DNA of 64,000 nt, from the NCBI GenBank assembly GCA_021151825.1, contig JAGKWQ010000018.1:66266-130265 (forward strand). Reading direction: 5' to 3'. The notes under the pieces were generated by a model, which saw only the letters and a list, made by a program, of their open reading frames with translations, made no database searches and was not told where the DNA came from. Source of the DNA: Cellvibrionaceae bacterium. GTDB taxonomy: Bacteria > Pseudomonadota > Gammaproteobacteria > Pseudomonadales > Cellvibrionaceae. Made by a program: the position numbers and the translations under genes. Positions 27,770-37,140 of this stretch are shown here, one piece after another (within the stretch, counting starts at the first letter, position 1; each line of letters opens with the position of its first letter).

Positions 27770-27853
27770 CGTACGTTCCTTATATTTATATATGTGCCTG
27801 TGTTTACTTCGTTACTACACGTCATGCTAGCACACATTTTTTCCAATGCTATT

Positions 27854-28534
27854 TCACGAAATTACTTCAATCGCTTGCTGAAATGTTTTCTTGCCGCGTT
27901 GGTAGCGCTTTAATGGTTGGTCATCGGCAAAAACTTCCAGTAACGCGGTATTGAAATCGTAAATGCGATTGTCGCGGCCCGCTTGCTCCGCTGCTGCTTC
28001 AAATCCCTGAGTATGTGCATCGGCCAGAATTGCCACTTCTTCAACCATCCCTGTGGCTATTTCCATATCTGCAGGGTTGTTAAACGATGCTTCGCAAGCA
28101 AGTGCGTCGGTTGAATGGAAATTACGACAACGGAATGGGCGCACGGGATAAATACTGCATTGGTTATTGTCCAACATCGCGCATTTTAAATTGGTGGTGA
28201 GATGTTGCTCCGGGGTAATGGTACGAATAATTTCTGCATTCCCGGCCGCCTGTTGCAATACAGCGACGATTTTTTCGGCGCTGAAGTTTTTGTTCATGTA
28301 ATTCTTGATTAACAAAATCTCATGGGCTCGCGCTTCTACCTTGTAGTAACAGCAAAAGGCACAACCTGCTTTGCAGGCCGGCTTGGTAGTGGCATCATCA
28401 AAAGCAGTAGCGATCAGATTGTCGTAGCGCGCATAAGATTTTTCCAGGGCGGAATTTGCATCTTTGCTGCCCTTTAATTGTGCAGCAGAGCGTTGGTATT
28501 CATGTTGGGCAGTGGTTTGGAAAATGTCGGACAT
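27854..28534 (-). CDS. YkgJ-family cysteine-cluster protein
   Basis: This 226-residue protein has the YkgJ (zinc- or iron-chelating) pattern: CKAGCAFCCYYKVEA at about residues 54-68, then CAMLDNNQCSIYPVRPFRCRNFHS with the C-x-(I/V)-Y-x-x-R-P-x-x-C core near 119-138. The clustered cysteines probably bind a metal. The cellular role of the family is not settled. There is no signal peptide. The gene ends 85 bases upstream of the lysozyme start and may be co-transcribed with it. Nothing ties it to the injection system except position. Confidence 0.88.
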   Translation of the reverse strand: MSDIFQTTAQHEYQRSAAQLKGSKDANSALEKSYARYDNLIATAFDDATTKPACKAGCAFCCYYKVEARAHEILLIKNYMNKNFSAEKIVAVLQQAAGNAEIIRTITPEQHLTTNLKCAMLDNNQCSIYPVRPFRCRNFHSTDALACEASFNNPADMEIATGMVEEVAILADAHTQGFEAAAEQAGRDNRIYDFNTALLEVFADDQPLKRYQRGKKTFQQAIEVIS

Positions 28535-28579
28535 GGAAATAAATAGAATTATTGGTTAACACGATAGTTGTCACCAAAT

Positions 28580-28616
28580 TATAAATAAAAATAAGGCGGC
28601 TCGCAGTGGCCGCCTG
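28580..28616 (-). terminator. Intrinsic terminator after the endonuclease gene
   Basis: AGGCGGC at 28594-28600 and GCCGCCT at 28609-28615 form a GC-rich stem with an eight-base loop. Read leftwards on the minus strand, the stem is followed by the AT-rich run TATTTTTATTTAT. It lies between the endonuclease stop at 28700 and the start of the YkgJ gene. Confidence 0.75.
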
Positions 28617-28699
28617 AAAAATATCAACGTTGAAGATTGTTATATATCCAGTTCCCTCTGCATTAAGTTATCCATAAACAGTTTTTAAGTGATTACTTA

Positions 28700-29815
28700 T
28701 CAATTACAGGAACTGCCCCAGAGCTGGTTGGCCCAGGCTGGATAATCCACAAACGGATTACGGTTGCCTTGCCGTGAGACAATACGCGCATGGCGATTGA
28801 TTTCTTCCTGGCTCACCGGATCCTGGTTATGCCAAGCCAATAAGGTGCATATTTTCCCCAGATTGGCGCCACTGGTTCCCGCGGTGTTGACCAATACCAA
28901 ATCCTCCGTGCCAGTGCTGTCGTTGCTGTTGTAGCGCACATCCATATAAAACATCATTCGCGCTACATCACCTTTAACTGCATTGCGCGGCTCAAAACTG
29001 TTTGAGTCAGTATAGTTACCCGGCGCTTCACTGATGCTGGAGCCACCATTATCAAAATCCTTATTGCCGCGTGTTGAATTTACGGAAGCATCTTCCGGGC
29101 GCAGGTGATGGATATCGGTATAAGCCCAATCACTTTCATCGGGAAAGCCGTGGCTTTTTGGCCAGGTATGTTCGCGATTCCATGCATCCGGATTGCTATT
29201 GCCACTGGCATTAAATGTTTTTGCTTGTGAGCGGCCAGTGTAAATAAGAATGACGTTGCTGGAATTGTTGGGATCTTCATCGGTGTATTTCAGTGCATCC
29301 CACACTTGCGCGTAACTCATGCGGGTGTGGCCGCGCGCGGAAATCGTTGCCAATGAATTTTTTAAGGGAGTGCCGGATAAACCAATGGCCGCCGCATAGT
29401 AGGATTGAAAACCGGACCAGGTTGCACCGCTGGGTGGATTGCCTCCGCTCGTGCTGTAACTGACACTCAGGGACGCGCCGCTGTAACTGGAATAACCACG
29501 TAACAAAATGTGGTAAGTCCCGGCTTGCGGCGTAGCGAAATTACAATTTTCACTATTGCCACTGGCATAAGGACGGCAATCGTAACTGCTGGTGGTTGGC
29601 GCCTGGCCGAGGCGCACATAAAGATCAAGGTCACCACTACCACCGCTGGTTGTAATAGCAAGATTGGAAGCATTCGCATGAACAACCAATTCAAATCGTG
29701 CGTCTGAATTAGCGGCGCCACTGAGGCCAGTACGTGTTTCATTATTATTAATCGTGACAGCAAACGCATTGACACAAAAAGCAAAAAAACCTAAACCCAT
29801 AAAATATTTATTCAT
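28700..29815 (-). CDS. Secreted endonuclease I family nuclease with N-terminal PPC domain
   Basis: This protein of 371 residues starts at the ATG 8 bases after AAGGAG; a longer frame upstream is unlikely to be translated. A signal peptide (MGLGFFAFCVNAFA) leads to a bacterial pre-peptidase C-terminal (PPC) beta domain at about residues 30-115 (SGGSGDLDLYVRLGQAP, AGTYHILLRGYSSYSGASL). The rest is an EndA/NucM-type endonuclease I domain: WNREHTWPKSHGF, TDIHHLRPEDASVNSTRGN and a WHNQDPVSQEEINR segment with conserved His, Asn and Glu residues of the beta-beta-alpha-metal site. It probably degrades extracellular DNA for nutrients. A PPC domain in front of the nuclease is also seen in other marine and soil gammaproteobacteria. 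Confidence 0.92.
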   Translation of the reverse strand: MNKYFMGLGFFAFCVNAFAVTINNNETRTGLSGAANSDARFELVVHANASNLAITTSGGSGDLDLYVRLGQAPTTSSYDCRPYASGNSENCNFATPQAGTYHILLRGYSSYSGASLSVSYSTSGGNPPSGATWSGFQSYYAAAIGLSGTPLKNSLATISARGHTRMSYAQVWDALKYTDEDPNNSSNVILIYTGRSQAKTFNASGNSNPDAWNREHTWPKSHGFPDESDWAYTDIHHLRPEDASVNSTRGNKDFDNGGSSISEAPGNYTDSNSFEPRNAVKGDVARMMFYMDVRYNSNDSTGTEDLVLVNTAGTSGANLGKICTLLAWHNQDPVSQEEINRHARIVSRQGNRNPFVDYPAWANQLWGSSCN

Positions 29816-29897
29816 ACCCATAACTCCTTTGATGTGAGCTGTGAGTATGTCGAGCAAATATTGCGAATTAATTATGCCAGCTATTTTTTTATTCTAT

Positions 29898-29928
29898 AAA
29901 TGCAAACCCCCGCGATGATGCGGGGGTT
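29898..29928 (-). terminator. Terminator after the metalloprotease-like lipoprotein gene
   Basis: AACCCCCGC at 29905-29913 pairs perfectly with GCGGGGGTT at 29920-29928 around a six-base loop. On the minus strand the stem is followed by TTTGCATTTATAG, and the stem begins 14 bases past the end of the lipoprotein gene. Confidence 0.75.
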
Positions 29929-29942
29929 ATTTCATGGAAATA

Positions 29943-31913
29943 TCAGTATTGATGCGGTTTTGATTTTAATAAAAGATCGTTTTCATGGCGCAATATGTTT
30001 TTTTGATTGTCGTCAATTTTCGCAGATGGCAAGATTTTTATTTTAGTATCTATGGTCATAGCCCCATCGGTTGCGTTAGAAAATGTTGGATATGTAAAAA
30101 TTCGGTCCTGAATTTCAGCGGCGTGGTCTTCACCTTGGTATTTTGCAATATAACTGAAATAAGCGGCTTCTGCTTCGGTTAACGGATCTGGTCCAACCGT
30201 GAAAAAACTCACCCGGAATTGTTTAGGAGAATTACGCGCTTCCGGTAATCGGGTGCCATAAAATTGTTGCAACACACTACCATTTATATGCATCAATTCT
30301 TCCTTTTTAAAACCGGATTCGCTTATAGAGCCTGGTTTTAAAAACCATGTGTCTGTAACCTCCTGAGCATTAACAATACCCATCAGATATTTTTCAATAG
30401 TGCTGTATTTAAAATGTTTTTCTTTTGGCGGATTTCCGAGAATAAATAGTCCATTGGGCTGCTCAATGATAATAGTTTGTGAAACCGCAGTATTGCTTGG
30501 CTCGGTTCCGATCCACTCCTGATGGCAATTGCACAGTGTATCGCTGAGCCTTAATTTTTCATCGCTAAGATGAAATCCCCAACGATGGCCAATTTCATGT
30601 ATAAAATGAGAAAAATCATAACCAAACTGGCCGATGTTAATATAACCCTGCAAAGATTGGTTGGCACCCCAACCACTACGTGAGTTAAATATATTTGTAC
30701 CGATGCCGGAGACATCATTAAAAACCGGATAATAATAAGACCAATCACCTACTGGTGATGTGCCCGTGGGAATAGCTACCAAAAAATCCGGTTCTGATAT
30801 TTTTTGCAATACCTTCGCACTCAACGCATTAATATCGGTGATGCGGTGATAATGAGGATCAACCACATGCAGTAGATAATCATTGGCATAAAATCCGGAG
30901 CTTTGTTGTGCAAGGGAGGCGGCAGGAATTTCACTATCAATAATTACAATCTTGGGCAATACGCTGCCGCCGCTATAATTTCTTGGAAAAAGATTTTCTC
31001 CAGCACGAGAAGCCCTTATATAGGAGTCACCTATATAACCTACATGCCCACCAAAACTGTCCAGATTTTTTATTTCTGTGGGGTCAAAACGTAATTTTGC
31101 AAAATACTGATATGGATTATCAGGTGTTTGGGTAAGCTTGATTTTTTTGGGTGTATGGTTGTCATGGTCTATCGTTGACATCCACATTTCAACCCATACT
31201 TCATCAAAATCACCGGCCAGATCCGCGGTGATTGTAAATTCTGTATCGGGAATATCTTTTAATCGTATAACAGCAGGGCTGATATTGACGTGGTGTACAA
31301 TAAGATCAGAACCCCCGCGGTCACAAACATTATCTATATTTTCATCGCGACAAGAAAATTCCACAGAAATATCACAACTTCCGCCATAAAGTTTGATGTT
31401 GAAATCACGCAATCTTTCATCAAGCTTTCTGCAGCCGCCTGAAAAGTTTAATTGTGCATTGCGAAATCCCACATCGGGCATGGCAGTAAGGTTAAGGATT
31501 TCTTTGGTATCCATTTCAAATGAACCTTCTGGGATTGTAGATCCATTTTTTGTGCGGATAGTTATTGTGGTTTTTGGTGGGTAAAGTGACAAAAAATTTG
31601 CTTGAATACTACAGGATGTATTAACTGAACTGACGGTATATATATCGTCTTTAAATATACCATTGCAGCCGCTGATATTCGTCATCATAAAACCACTATC
31701 CGGTTTAACGGAAAAATGGGCGGTTTCCCCTTGTTTAACCGTTATTGTAGACGGACTTATAGTTCCTCCCTCGCTAGCAGTTGCTTTTAATTGGTATTCT
31801 AATACGGGGGTGTTATTTGAATTATTACTACTGCCCCCTGATCCACCACAAGATGCGAGTAATAAAATTGCTGACGGGATTAAAATATTTTTAATAACCA
31901 TATTTATATTCAT
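29943..31913 (-). CDS. Lipoprotein with HExxHxxxxxH zinc-protease-like motif
   Basis: This protein of about 656 residues has a lipoprotein signal: LIPSAILLLASC followed by a Gly/Ser/Asn-rich spacer. An alternative start lies four codons upstream. Residues about 40-110 form a bacterial repeat of InlB type (GGTISPSTITVKQGETAHF; NISGCNG). The middle part is beta-rich (VHHVNISPAVIRL, DEVWVEMWMSTIDHD). Near residue 445 lies FSHFIHEIGHRWGFHLSDE, a full metzincin-type motif HEIGHRWGFH, so a zinc peptidase is likely. A YSTIEKYLMGI segment downstream could hold the Met-turn. I do not recognise the exact peptidase family. It should be anchored in the outer membrane and may act on extracellular protein. 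Confidence 0.8.
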   Translation of the reverse strand: MNINMVIKNILIPSAILLLASCGGSGGSSNNSNNTPVLEYQLKATASEGGTISPSTITVKQGETAHFSVKPDSGFMMTNISGCNGIFKDDIYTVSSVNTSCSIQANFLSLYPPKTTITIRTKNGSTIPEGSFEMDTKEILNLTAMPDVGFRNAQLNFSGGCRKLDERLRDFNIKLYGGSCDISVEFSCRDENIDNVCDRGGSDLIVHHVNISPAVIRLKDIPDTEFTITADLAGDFDEVWVEMWMSTIDHDNHTPKKIKLTQTPDNPYQYFAKLRFDPTEIKNLDSFGGHVGYIGDSYIRASRAGENLFPRNYSGGSVLPKIVIIDSEIPAASLAQQSSGFYANDYLLHVVDPHYHRITDINALSAKVLQKISEPDFLVAIPTGTSPVGDWSYYYPVFNDVSGIGTNIFNSRSGWGANQSLQGYINIGQFGYDFSHFIHEIGHRWGFHLSDEKLRLSDTLCNCHQEWIGTEPSNTAVSQTIIIEQPNGLFILGNPPKEKHFKYSTIEKYLMGIVNAQEVTDTWFLKPGSISESGFKKEELMHINGSVLQQFYGTRLPEARNSPKQFRVSFFTVGPDPLTEAEAAYFSYIAKYQGEDHAAEIQDRIFTYPTFSNATDGAMTIDTKIKILPSAKIDDNQKNILRHENDLLLKSKPHQY

Positions 31914-32063
31914 TATTGATTCCATTTTTCTATCGTGAAAATTTGCAGCATTGTAAAGTAGAAAAAGCTTTTCAGTATCGATATTAGTTTCGTTGCTGCA
32001 AAATTTGCAATCCGGAATAATTCATGATTTCACGTTGTCCTTTTTATTTTCGCTCTACAATTA

Positions 32064-32678
32064 TCAATTCTTTAATTCGATACGTGCCTGCTTGATAATT
32101 TGTCCGGCGGCAGTTAGTGCCAACGCAGCCATAATCACCGCTACAATTAAATCCGGCCAGGCAGTACCGGTGCCAAATACACCAATCGCGGCCAATACCA
32201 CGGCAATATTTCCTAACGCGTCATTGCGTGTACACAACCATACACTGCGCATATTGCTATCACCATTGCGATAGGCATACAGCAACCATGCAACACTGAG
32301 GTTAGCGGCGAGCGCAAGTAGTCCAATAAGGCTCATGGTTTGCGCATCGGGAATTACACCGGTGATTGCATTCCAGATTGCATGCGCTAAAACCGCGATG
32401 CCAAATAATGCCATCGACGCTGCTTTTAACAGCGATGCTTTCGCACGCGTTTGCATACTCTGCGCCAACACCCACAAACTGATTCCGTAATTGGCGGCAT
32501 CGCCGAGGAAGTCGATGGAGTCCGCTAGCAGTGAAACAGAATTTGCCCGCTGGCTGAAAATAATTTCAACCACAAACATTAATGCATTGACGACCAGTGC
32601 GATCCATAAAATACGACGGTACTTTGGATCGGGTTGGGGTGGAGAATCGTGATCGTGGCTACAGCAATGAGCACCCAT
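32064..32678 (-). CDS. CDF-like cation transporter (CzcD relative)
   Basis: This protein of 204 residues starts at ATG 32678, 7 bases after GGAGA; a TTG four codons upstream is less likely. The N-terminus has a metal-binding look (GAHCCSHDHD). Five or six membrane helices follow, with the cation diffusion facilitator signature LLADSIDFLGDAANYG at about residues 49-64 (Asp residues of the transport site) and a second site near NDALGNIAVVLAAIGV. It lacks the cytoplasmic C-terminal domain of full CDF proteins (usually about 300 residues). It lies downstream of the czcCBA-type operon in the same direction, separated by a hairpin, and fits zinc, cobalt or cadmium export. Confidence 0.85.
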   Translation of the reverse strand: MGAHCCSHDHDSPPQPDPKYRRILWIALVVNALMFVVEIIFSQRANSVSLLADSIDFLGDAANYGISLWVLAQSMQTRAKASLLKAASMALFGIAVLAHAIWNAITGVIPDAQTMSLIGLLALAANLSVAWLLYAYRNGDSNMRSVWLCTRNDALGNIAVVLAAIGVFGTGTAWPDLIVAVIMAALALTAAGQIIKQARIELKN

Positions 32679-32721
32679 AATTTTCTCCAATTTTCATAGT
32701 GATATCGTTTAATAAATAAGT

Positions 32722-32762
32722 TGGGGCGGGTCGCATAGGCTCAGCTTGCGCGACCCACCCCA
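32722..32762 (-). terminator. GC-rich hairpin between czcA-type and CDF genes
   Basis: TGGGGCGGGTCGC at 32722-32734 and GCGACCCACCCCA at 32750-32762 can pair with one mismatch around a 15-base loop. It starts 9 bases after the czcA-like stop. The minus-strand flank (ACTTATTTATTAAACG) is AT-rich but is not a clean U-tract, so it could be a terminator or a stabilising 3' hairpin with some read-through into the CDF gene. Confidence 0.5.
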
Positions 32763-32770
32763 GCCTACAG

Positions 32771-35700
32771 CTAACTTTTTTTGCGATGCACTAAAGCATA
32801 GAGTATCGGCAAAACAAATAAGGTTAATAATGTTGAGGAAATAATTCCGCCGATGACAACCGTTGCTAATGGCCGTTGCACTTCTGCACCTATACCCACG
32901 TTAAATGCCATGGGTACAAAGCCAAGGCTTGCAACAAGTGCGGTCATTAACACCGGGCGTAAACGGGTGAGTGCGCCCTGGATAATAGCGGAAATTAAAT
33001 CACCATTTTCGTGATAAAGCTGGCGAATAAACGCGAGCATTACCAAACCATTTAATACCGCTATACCGGAGAGTGCAATAAAACCGACGCCAGCAGACAT
33101 CGATAAAGGCATGTCGCGCAGCCAGAGTGCGAGTACACCGCCGGTGAGTGCGAGGGGAACGCCGGTGAAAATAATCAGCGCATCTTTTAGTGAGCCAAAA
33201 GCCATCACTAATAATACGATGACCATTAGCAGCGTTAATGGAACAACAATCGCTAAACGTTTAGTGGCCGATTCAAGTTGTTCAAATGTACCGCCGTAAT
33301 CCAGCCAATACCCCGCAGGCAATTTTACTTGCTCATTGATTTGAGTTTGCACGTCATTTACAAACGAACCCAGATCGCGGCCGCGCACATTGGCAGTAAC
33401 AATCACTAAACGTTTTCCGTTTTCGCGGCTGACTTGATTGGGTGCCGGTGCGAGTTCAATGCTGGCAATTTCATTGAGCGGTACAAAGCCGGGTTCGGAA
33501 TTGATTGGCACTGGTAAGCGTTCGAGTGCGAGTAAATCATTGCGCAAGTTTTCCGGCAGACGCACCTGGATTTCAAAGCGGCGATCACCTTCGTAAATAA
33601 TGCCTGCACTTTCACCGGCAATCGCGGTAGCAACAAAATCCTGCACTTCATTAATTGTTAAACCGTAAGCAGCGAGTTGCGTGCGTTTGGGCGTAACCGT
33701 TAATACTGGTAGACCAGTGACTTGTTCCATCCGCGCATCGGCAGCGCCGGGGATTTGTTGTACGACTTGTAAAATTTCCGCAGCGGATTGTTGCAGTTGG
33801 TCGAGATCATCGCCAATGACTTTAATACCCAAATCCGAACGCACACCGGAAATCAATTCGTTAAAACGCATTTGAATCGGTTGGGTGAATTCGTAATTAT
33901 TGCCGGGTAATTCGCGTACGGATTTTTCAATCGCGTCGACCAGATCTTGCTTTGAGCGTTTAGGATCTGGCCATTGAGCGCGCGGTTTGAAAATCACAAA
34001 GTTGTCAGCAACCGATGGCGGCATAGGATCAGTGGCAATTTCGGCGGTACCGATTTTGGCAAAGACTTTATCCACTTCCGGAAATTCTTTGATACGCGCT
34101 TCCAGTAAACTTTGCATCGCGACTGCTTGTTCCAAGCCGGTGCCGGGAATGCGCAATGCGTGCAACGCCATATCACCTTCATCCAGCTGCGGAATAAATT
34201 CAGAACCCAAACGCGTGGACAGCCATACACTGAAAATGACCAGCAGTATTGCGGCGGCCAGAATTTGGGTATGCAAACGCAAAGCTTTCTCTAACAGCGG
34301 TTGATAAAAATCTTTAACCGCGCGCATCACACGATTTTCCTGCTCGGCAATTTTTCCATTCATTAACAATGCAATTGCGGCGGGAATAAACGTTAACGAA
34401 AGGATTAAGGCCGAGGTCAAGGCGATAACAACGGTAATTGCCATCGGATGAAACATTTTCCCTTCCACACCGGTGAGCGTGAAAATCGGCAAATACACCA
34501 GCGTGATAATTCCCACACCAAAAAGGCTTGGGCGAATCACTTCACTGGTGGCTTCATAGGCGAGTTGCAGGCGCGCTTTTAAGTCGAGTTTATGATCGTT
34601 GGGCAATCCGCGTTGCGCTTCACCCAAACGGCGAATGCAGTTTTCGACAATGATAACGGCACCGTCCACAATCAACCCAAAATCCAGCGCACCCAAACTC
34701 ATCAGGTTTGCGGATACACCCGCTTCCACCATGCCGGTAATCGTCATCAACATCGTGATGGGAATAACGGCGGCGGTAATTAATGCTGCACGCAAATTAC
34801 CGAGCAATAAAAATAAAACGGCGATGACCAGCAATGCACCTTCAAGCAGGTTTTTTTGTACGGTATCGATAGTTTTATCAACTAATTGCGTGCGGTCATA
34901 CACCGCAACGGCGACAACACCATCAGGTAATGAGCGATTAATTTCCTCCAGTTTTGCGGCGAGCGCGCGCGCGACTGTGCGGGAATTTTCGCCCATTAAC
35001 ATCATCGCAGTGCCGAGCACTGTTTCGCGCCCATTTTGTGTTGCCGCACCGCTGCGCAATTCTTTGCCAATGGCGACCTGCGCAATATCGCTAACACGTA
35101 CAGCAACGCCTTTGCGGTTGGCGACAATTAAATTTTCAATATCATCGATACTGCTTAATTGCCCCGGTGTGCGCACCAATAATTGCTGGCCGTTACGTTC
35201 AATAAAACCGGCGCCGCGATTATTGTTGTTGCTGTTAAGCGCATTGACGAGATCGTCAAAGGTTAAACCCCATTGCAATAATTTTACCGGTTCCGGGGTG
35301 ATGTGATATTGCCGCGTGTAACCGCCAATCGCATTAATTTCAATCACGCCTTTGACTTGCATTAATTGCGGACGAATGACCCAATCCTGCAATTCGCGCA
35401 AGGCCATTGCATCGAATTGTTTACTATTTTTTTGTTGGGGATCTTTCGCTTCGACGGTGTACATAAAAATTTCGCCGAGACCGGTTGCAATCGGTCCCAT
35501 GGTTGGTGAAATATTTTCCGGCAAATTGGTTTTGATCTGGCTAATGCGTTCGTTAATTAAATTGCGCGCAAAATAAATATCCGTGCCCTCTTCAAATACC
35601 ACCGTCACTTGCGATAAACCGTAACGGGAAATCGAACGCGTATAAGACAGTTTGGGCAAACCGGCGAGCGCGGTTTCCACCGGATAAGTGATGCGCTGTT

Positions 35701-35884
35701 CAGTTTCCAGTGGTGAATAACCGGGCGCTTCAGTATTAATTTGTACCTGGACATTGGTGATGTCAGGCACGGCATCAATCGGCAGGCGCTGGTAATTCCA
35801 CAAGCCGAGCAGCGCGATAGCAGCTACAGCAGCGAGCACCAGCCAGCGCCGCGCAATGGCGGTGTGCAGGATTGCATCAATCAT
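32771..35884 (-). CDS. czcA: Heavy-metal efflux RND permease, CzcA type
   Basis: This 1037-residue protein is a full-length HME-RND inner-membrane pump. It begins with IDAILHTAIARRW and one membrane helix, then PDITNVQVQINTEAPGYSP, a typical HME start. In helix 4 it has DFGLIVDGAVIIVEN, the DFGxxxDGAxxxxEN form found in CzcA-type (Zn, Co, Cd) pumps and not the CusA form. Two large periplasmic loops and a second set of six helices follow (LTGGVLALWLRDMPLSMSAG; VLMTALVASLGFVPMAF). It takes up metal ions from the periplasm or cytosol in exchange for protons and passes them to the CzcC-type channel. It is the last gene of the CBA operon, 23 bases after the adaptor gene. Confidence 0.92.
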   Translation of the reverse strand: MIDAILHTAIARRWLVLAAVAAIALLGLWNYQRLPIDAVPDITNVQVQINTEAPGYSPLETEQRITYPVETALAGLPKLSYTRSISRYGLSQVTVVFEEGTDIYFARNLINERISQIKTNLPENISPTMGPIATGLGEIFMYTVEAKDPQQKNSKQFDAMALRELQDWVIRPQLMQVKGVIEINAIGGYTRQYHITPEPVKLLQWGLTFDDLVNALNSNNNNRGAGFIERNGQQLLVRTPGQLSSIDDIENLIVANRKGVAVRVSDIAQVAIGKELRSGAATQNGRETVLGTAMMLMGENSRTVARALAAKLEEINRSLPDGVVAVAVYDRTQLVDKTIDTVQKNLLEGALLVIAVLFLLLGNLRAALITAAVIPITMLMTITGMVEAGVSANLMSLGALDFGLIVDGAVIIVENCIRRLGEAQRGLPNDHKLDLKARLQLAYEATSEVIRPSLFGVGIITLVYLPIFTLTGVEGKMFHPMAITVVIALTSALILSLTFIPAAIALLMNGKIAEQENRVMRAVKDFYQPLLEKALRLHTQILAAAILLVIFSVWLSTRLGSEFIPQLDEGDMALHALRIPGTGLEQAVAMQSLLEARIKEFPEVDKVFAKIGTAEIATDPMPPSVADNFVIFKPRAQWPDPKRSKQDLVDAIEKSVRELPGNNYEFTQPIQMRFNELISGVRSDLGIKVIGDDLDQLQQSAAEILQVVQQIPGAADARMEQVTGLPVLTVTPKRTQLAAYGLTINEVQDFVATAIAGESAGIIYEGDRRFEIQVRLPENLRNDLLALERLPVPINSEPGFVPLNEIASIELAPAPNQVSRENGKRLVIVTANVRGRDLGSFVNDVQTQINEQVKLPAGYWLDYGGTFEQLESATKRLAIVVPLTLLMVIVLLVMAFGSLKDALIIFTGVPLALTGGVLALWLRDMPLSMSAGVGFIALSGIAVLNGLVMLAFIRQLYHENGDLISAIIQGALTRLRPVLMTALVASLGFVPMAFNVGIGAEVQRPLATVVIGGIISSTLLTLFVLPILYALVHRKKS

Positions 35885-35907
35885 GGTAATAGTTCCCCTG
35901 TCCTGTT

Positions 35908-37140
35908 TTAGTGATCATGGCTCGCCCCGGATTTCTCCAGGTCGGCTTTCAGGACATAGGCGTTTTCCACCACGTATTCATCGCCCGCGTTTAATCCACC
36001 GAGCACCTCGGTGTAATTGCCATCGTTGCGACCCAATTCCAGCGGGCGAATTTCATAGGTATCACCGACTTTGATAAATACCACCTGCCAATCGCGGAAG
36101 CTTTGTAAGGCGCGATTGTCGATGCGTACTGCAACGGGTGTTTCAGCGGTGGTAATCCAGCCTTCCACGGATTGATTGGGTACCCAATTGCCCGCGCTAT
36201 TTTCAACCGGCGCATGGACTTCCAGCGTCGGCGTTTCGCCGTGGCGCGGGGTAATGTATTCAATTTTGGTAGTGGCAACCTGGCCATCCGCTTTTACTTC
36301 TACGGGTTGGCCTGCTTTGATTTTGCTGGCATCGGCGGGAAAAACCTGCAAATGCAGTTCTAATACGCGCTCATCCAGCACACTGAACAACACGCGATCT
36401 GCGGTAAATTCGCCCGCATTTGCATGGCGCTCTACGACGCGGCCATCAATCGGCGATAGCAATGGGTATTCACGCAAACTTTCATTGGATTCGACCATCG
36501 CCAGTACTTCTCCGGCTTTTACCGATGCGCCAATGGTGGGTTTCACCGAGCGAATCAAACCTGGATAACGCGCTTGTATATGGCTGATACGCAATGGATC
36601 AGCAACCAGGTTGCCATAGAGTTTGATGCGTTCCTGCAGTGTGCCTTTATCGGCAATTGCTGTGGTTAATTCTGAGGCTGTGGCGATGGCCGGGCTGAGG
36701 CTAACGCGCCCTTCGTAAGATGGATAACTCCATTGGTAGCGCTTGCCTTTGTGGGTTGCGGTGACTTTTACATCGAAGGAATGAGGTTCTTCCACCACGC
36801 TGTGGCCGCGCAGGAAATCCTGTTGTGGTTTGAAGACAAAGTTATCAACGGCGCCGCCGAGGCGATTGAGTTGTACCGATAGTTGCCATTCGTTTGGCTT
36901 GAGTGGTTTGCCATCAAGCGTTGCCCAGGCGCGATATTCCGGCGGTACGCCTTGCTCGAAAATTGCCAGTTCGACAATGAAATCGCCCTCTTCCAATAAC
37001 CGGCCATTGTGCGGACCTTTGACGATTTCATCCGCATGTTCTTCATGTTCATCGCCATGATCGTGATCTTCATGGGCGATTGATAACGACGAAATACTGA
37101 GGCTGGCGAGTAATAACAGGGATTTGATCAATAGATTCAT
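35908..37140 (-). CDS. czcB: RND periplasmic adaptor, CzcB type, with His-rich N-terminus
   Basis: This 410-residue protein is the membrane-fusion component. After a signal peptide (SLLLLASLSISSLSIA) it has the His/Asp/Glu-rich stretch HEDHDHGDEHEEHADE (about residues 23-38), a probable metal buffer. An N-terminal domain typical of CzcB (GRLLEEGDFIVELAIFEQG) precedes the barrel-sandwich and helical-hairpin region. Adaptor motifs follow: RYPGLIRSV, VKAGEVLAMVES, SPIDGRVVERHANAGEF and VFIKVGDTYEIRPLELG. The very short hairpin is usual for heavy-metal adaptors. Its start overlaps the czcC-type stop by four bases, so the two are translationally coupled. Confidence 0.92.
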   Translation of the reverse strand: MNLLIKSLLLLASLSISSLSIAHEDHDHGDEHEEHADEIVKGPHNGRLLEEGDFIVELAIFEQGVPPEYRAWATLDGKPLKPNEWQLSVQLNRLGGAVDNFVFKPQQDFLRGHSVVEEPHSFDVKVTATHKGKRYQWSYPSYEGRVSLSPAIATASELTTAIADKGTLQERIKLYGNLVADPLRISHIQARYPGLIRSVKPTIGASVKAGEVLAMVESNESLREYPLLSPIDGRVVERHANAGEFTADRVLFSVLDERVLELHLQVFPADASKIKAGQPVEVKADGQVATTKIEYITPRHGETPTLEVHAPVENSAGNWVPNQSVEGWITTAETPVAVRIDNRALQSFRDWQVVFIKVGDTYEIRPLELGRNDGNYTEVLGGLNAGDEYVVENAYVLKADLEKSGASHDH

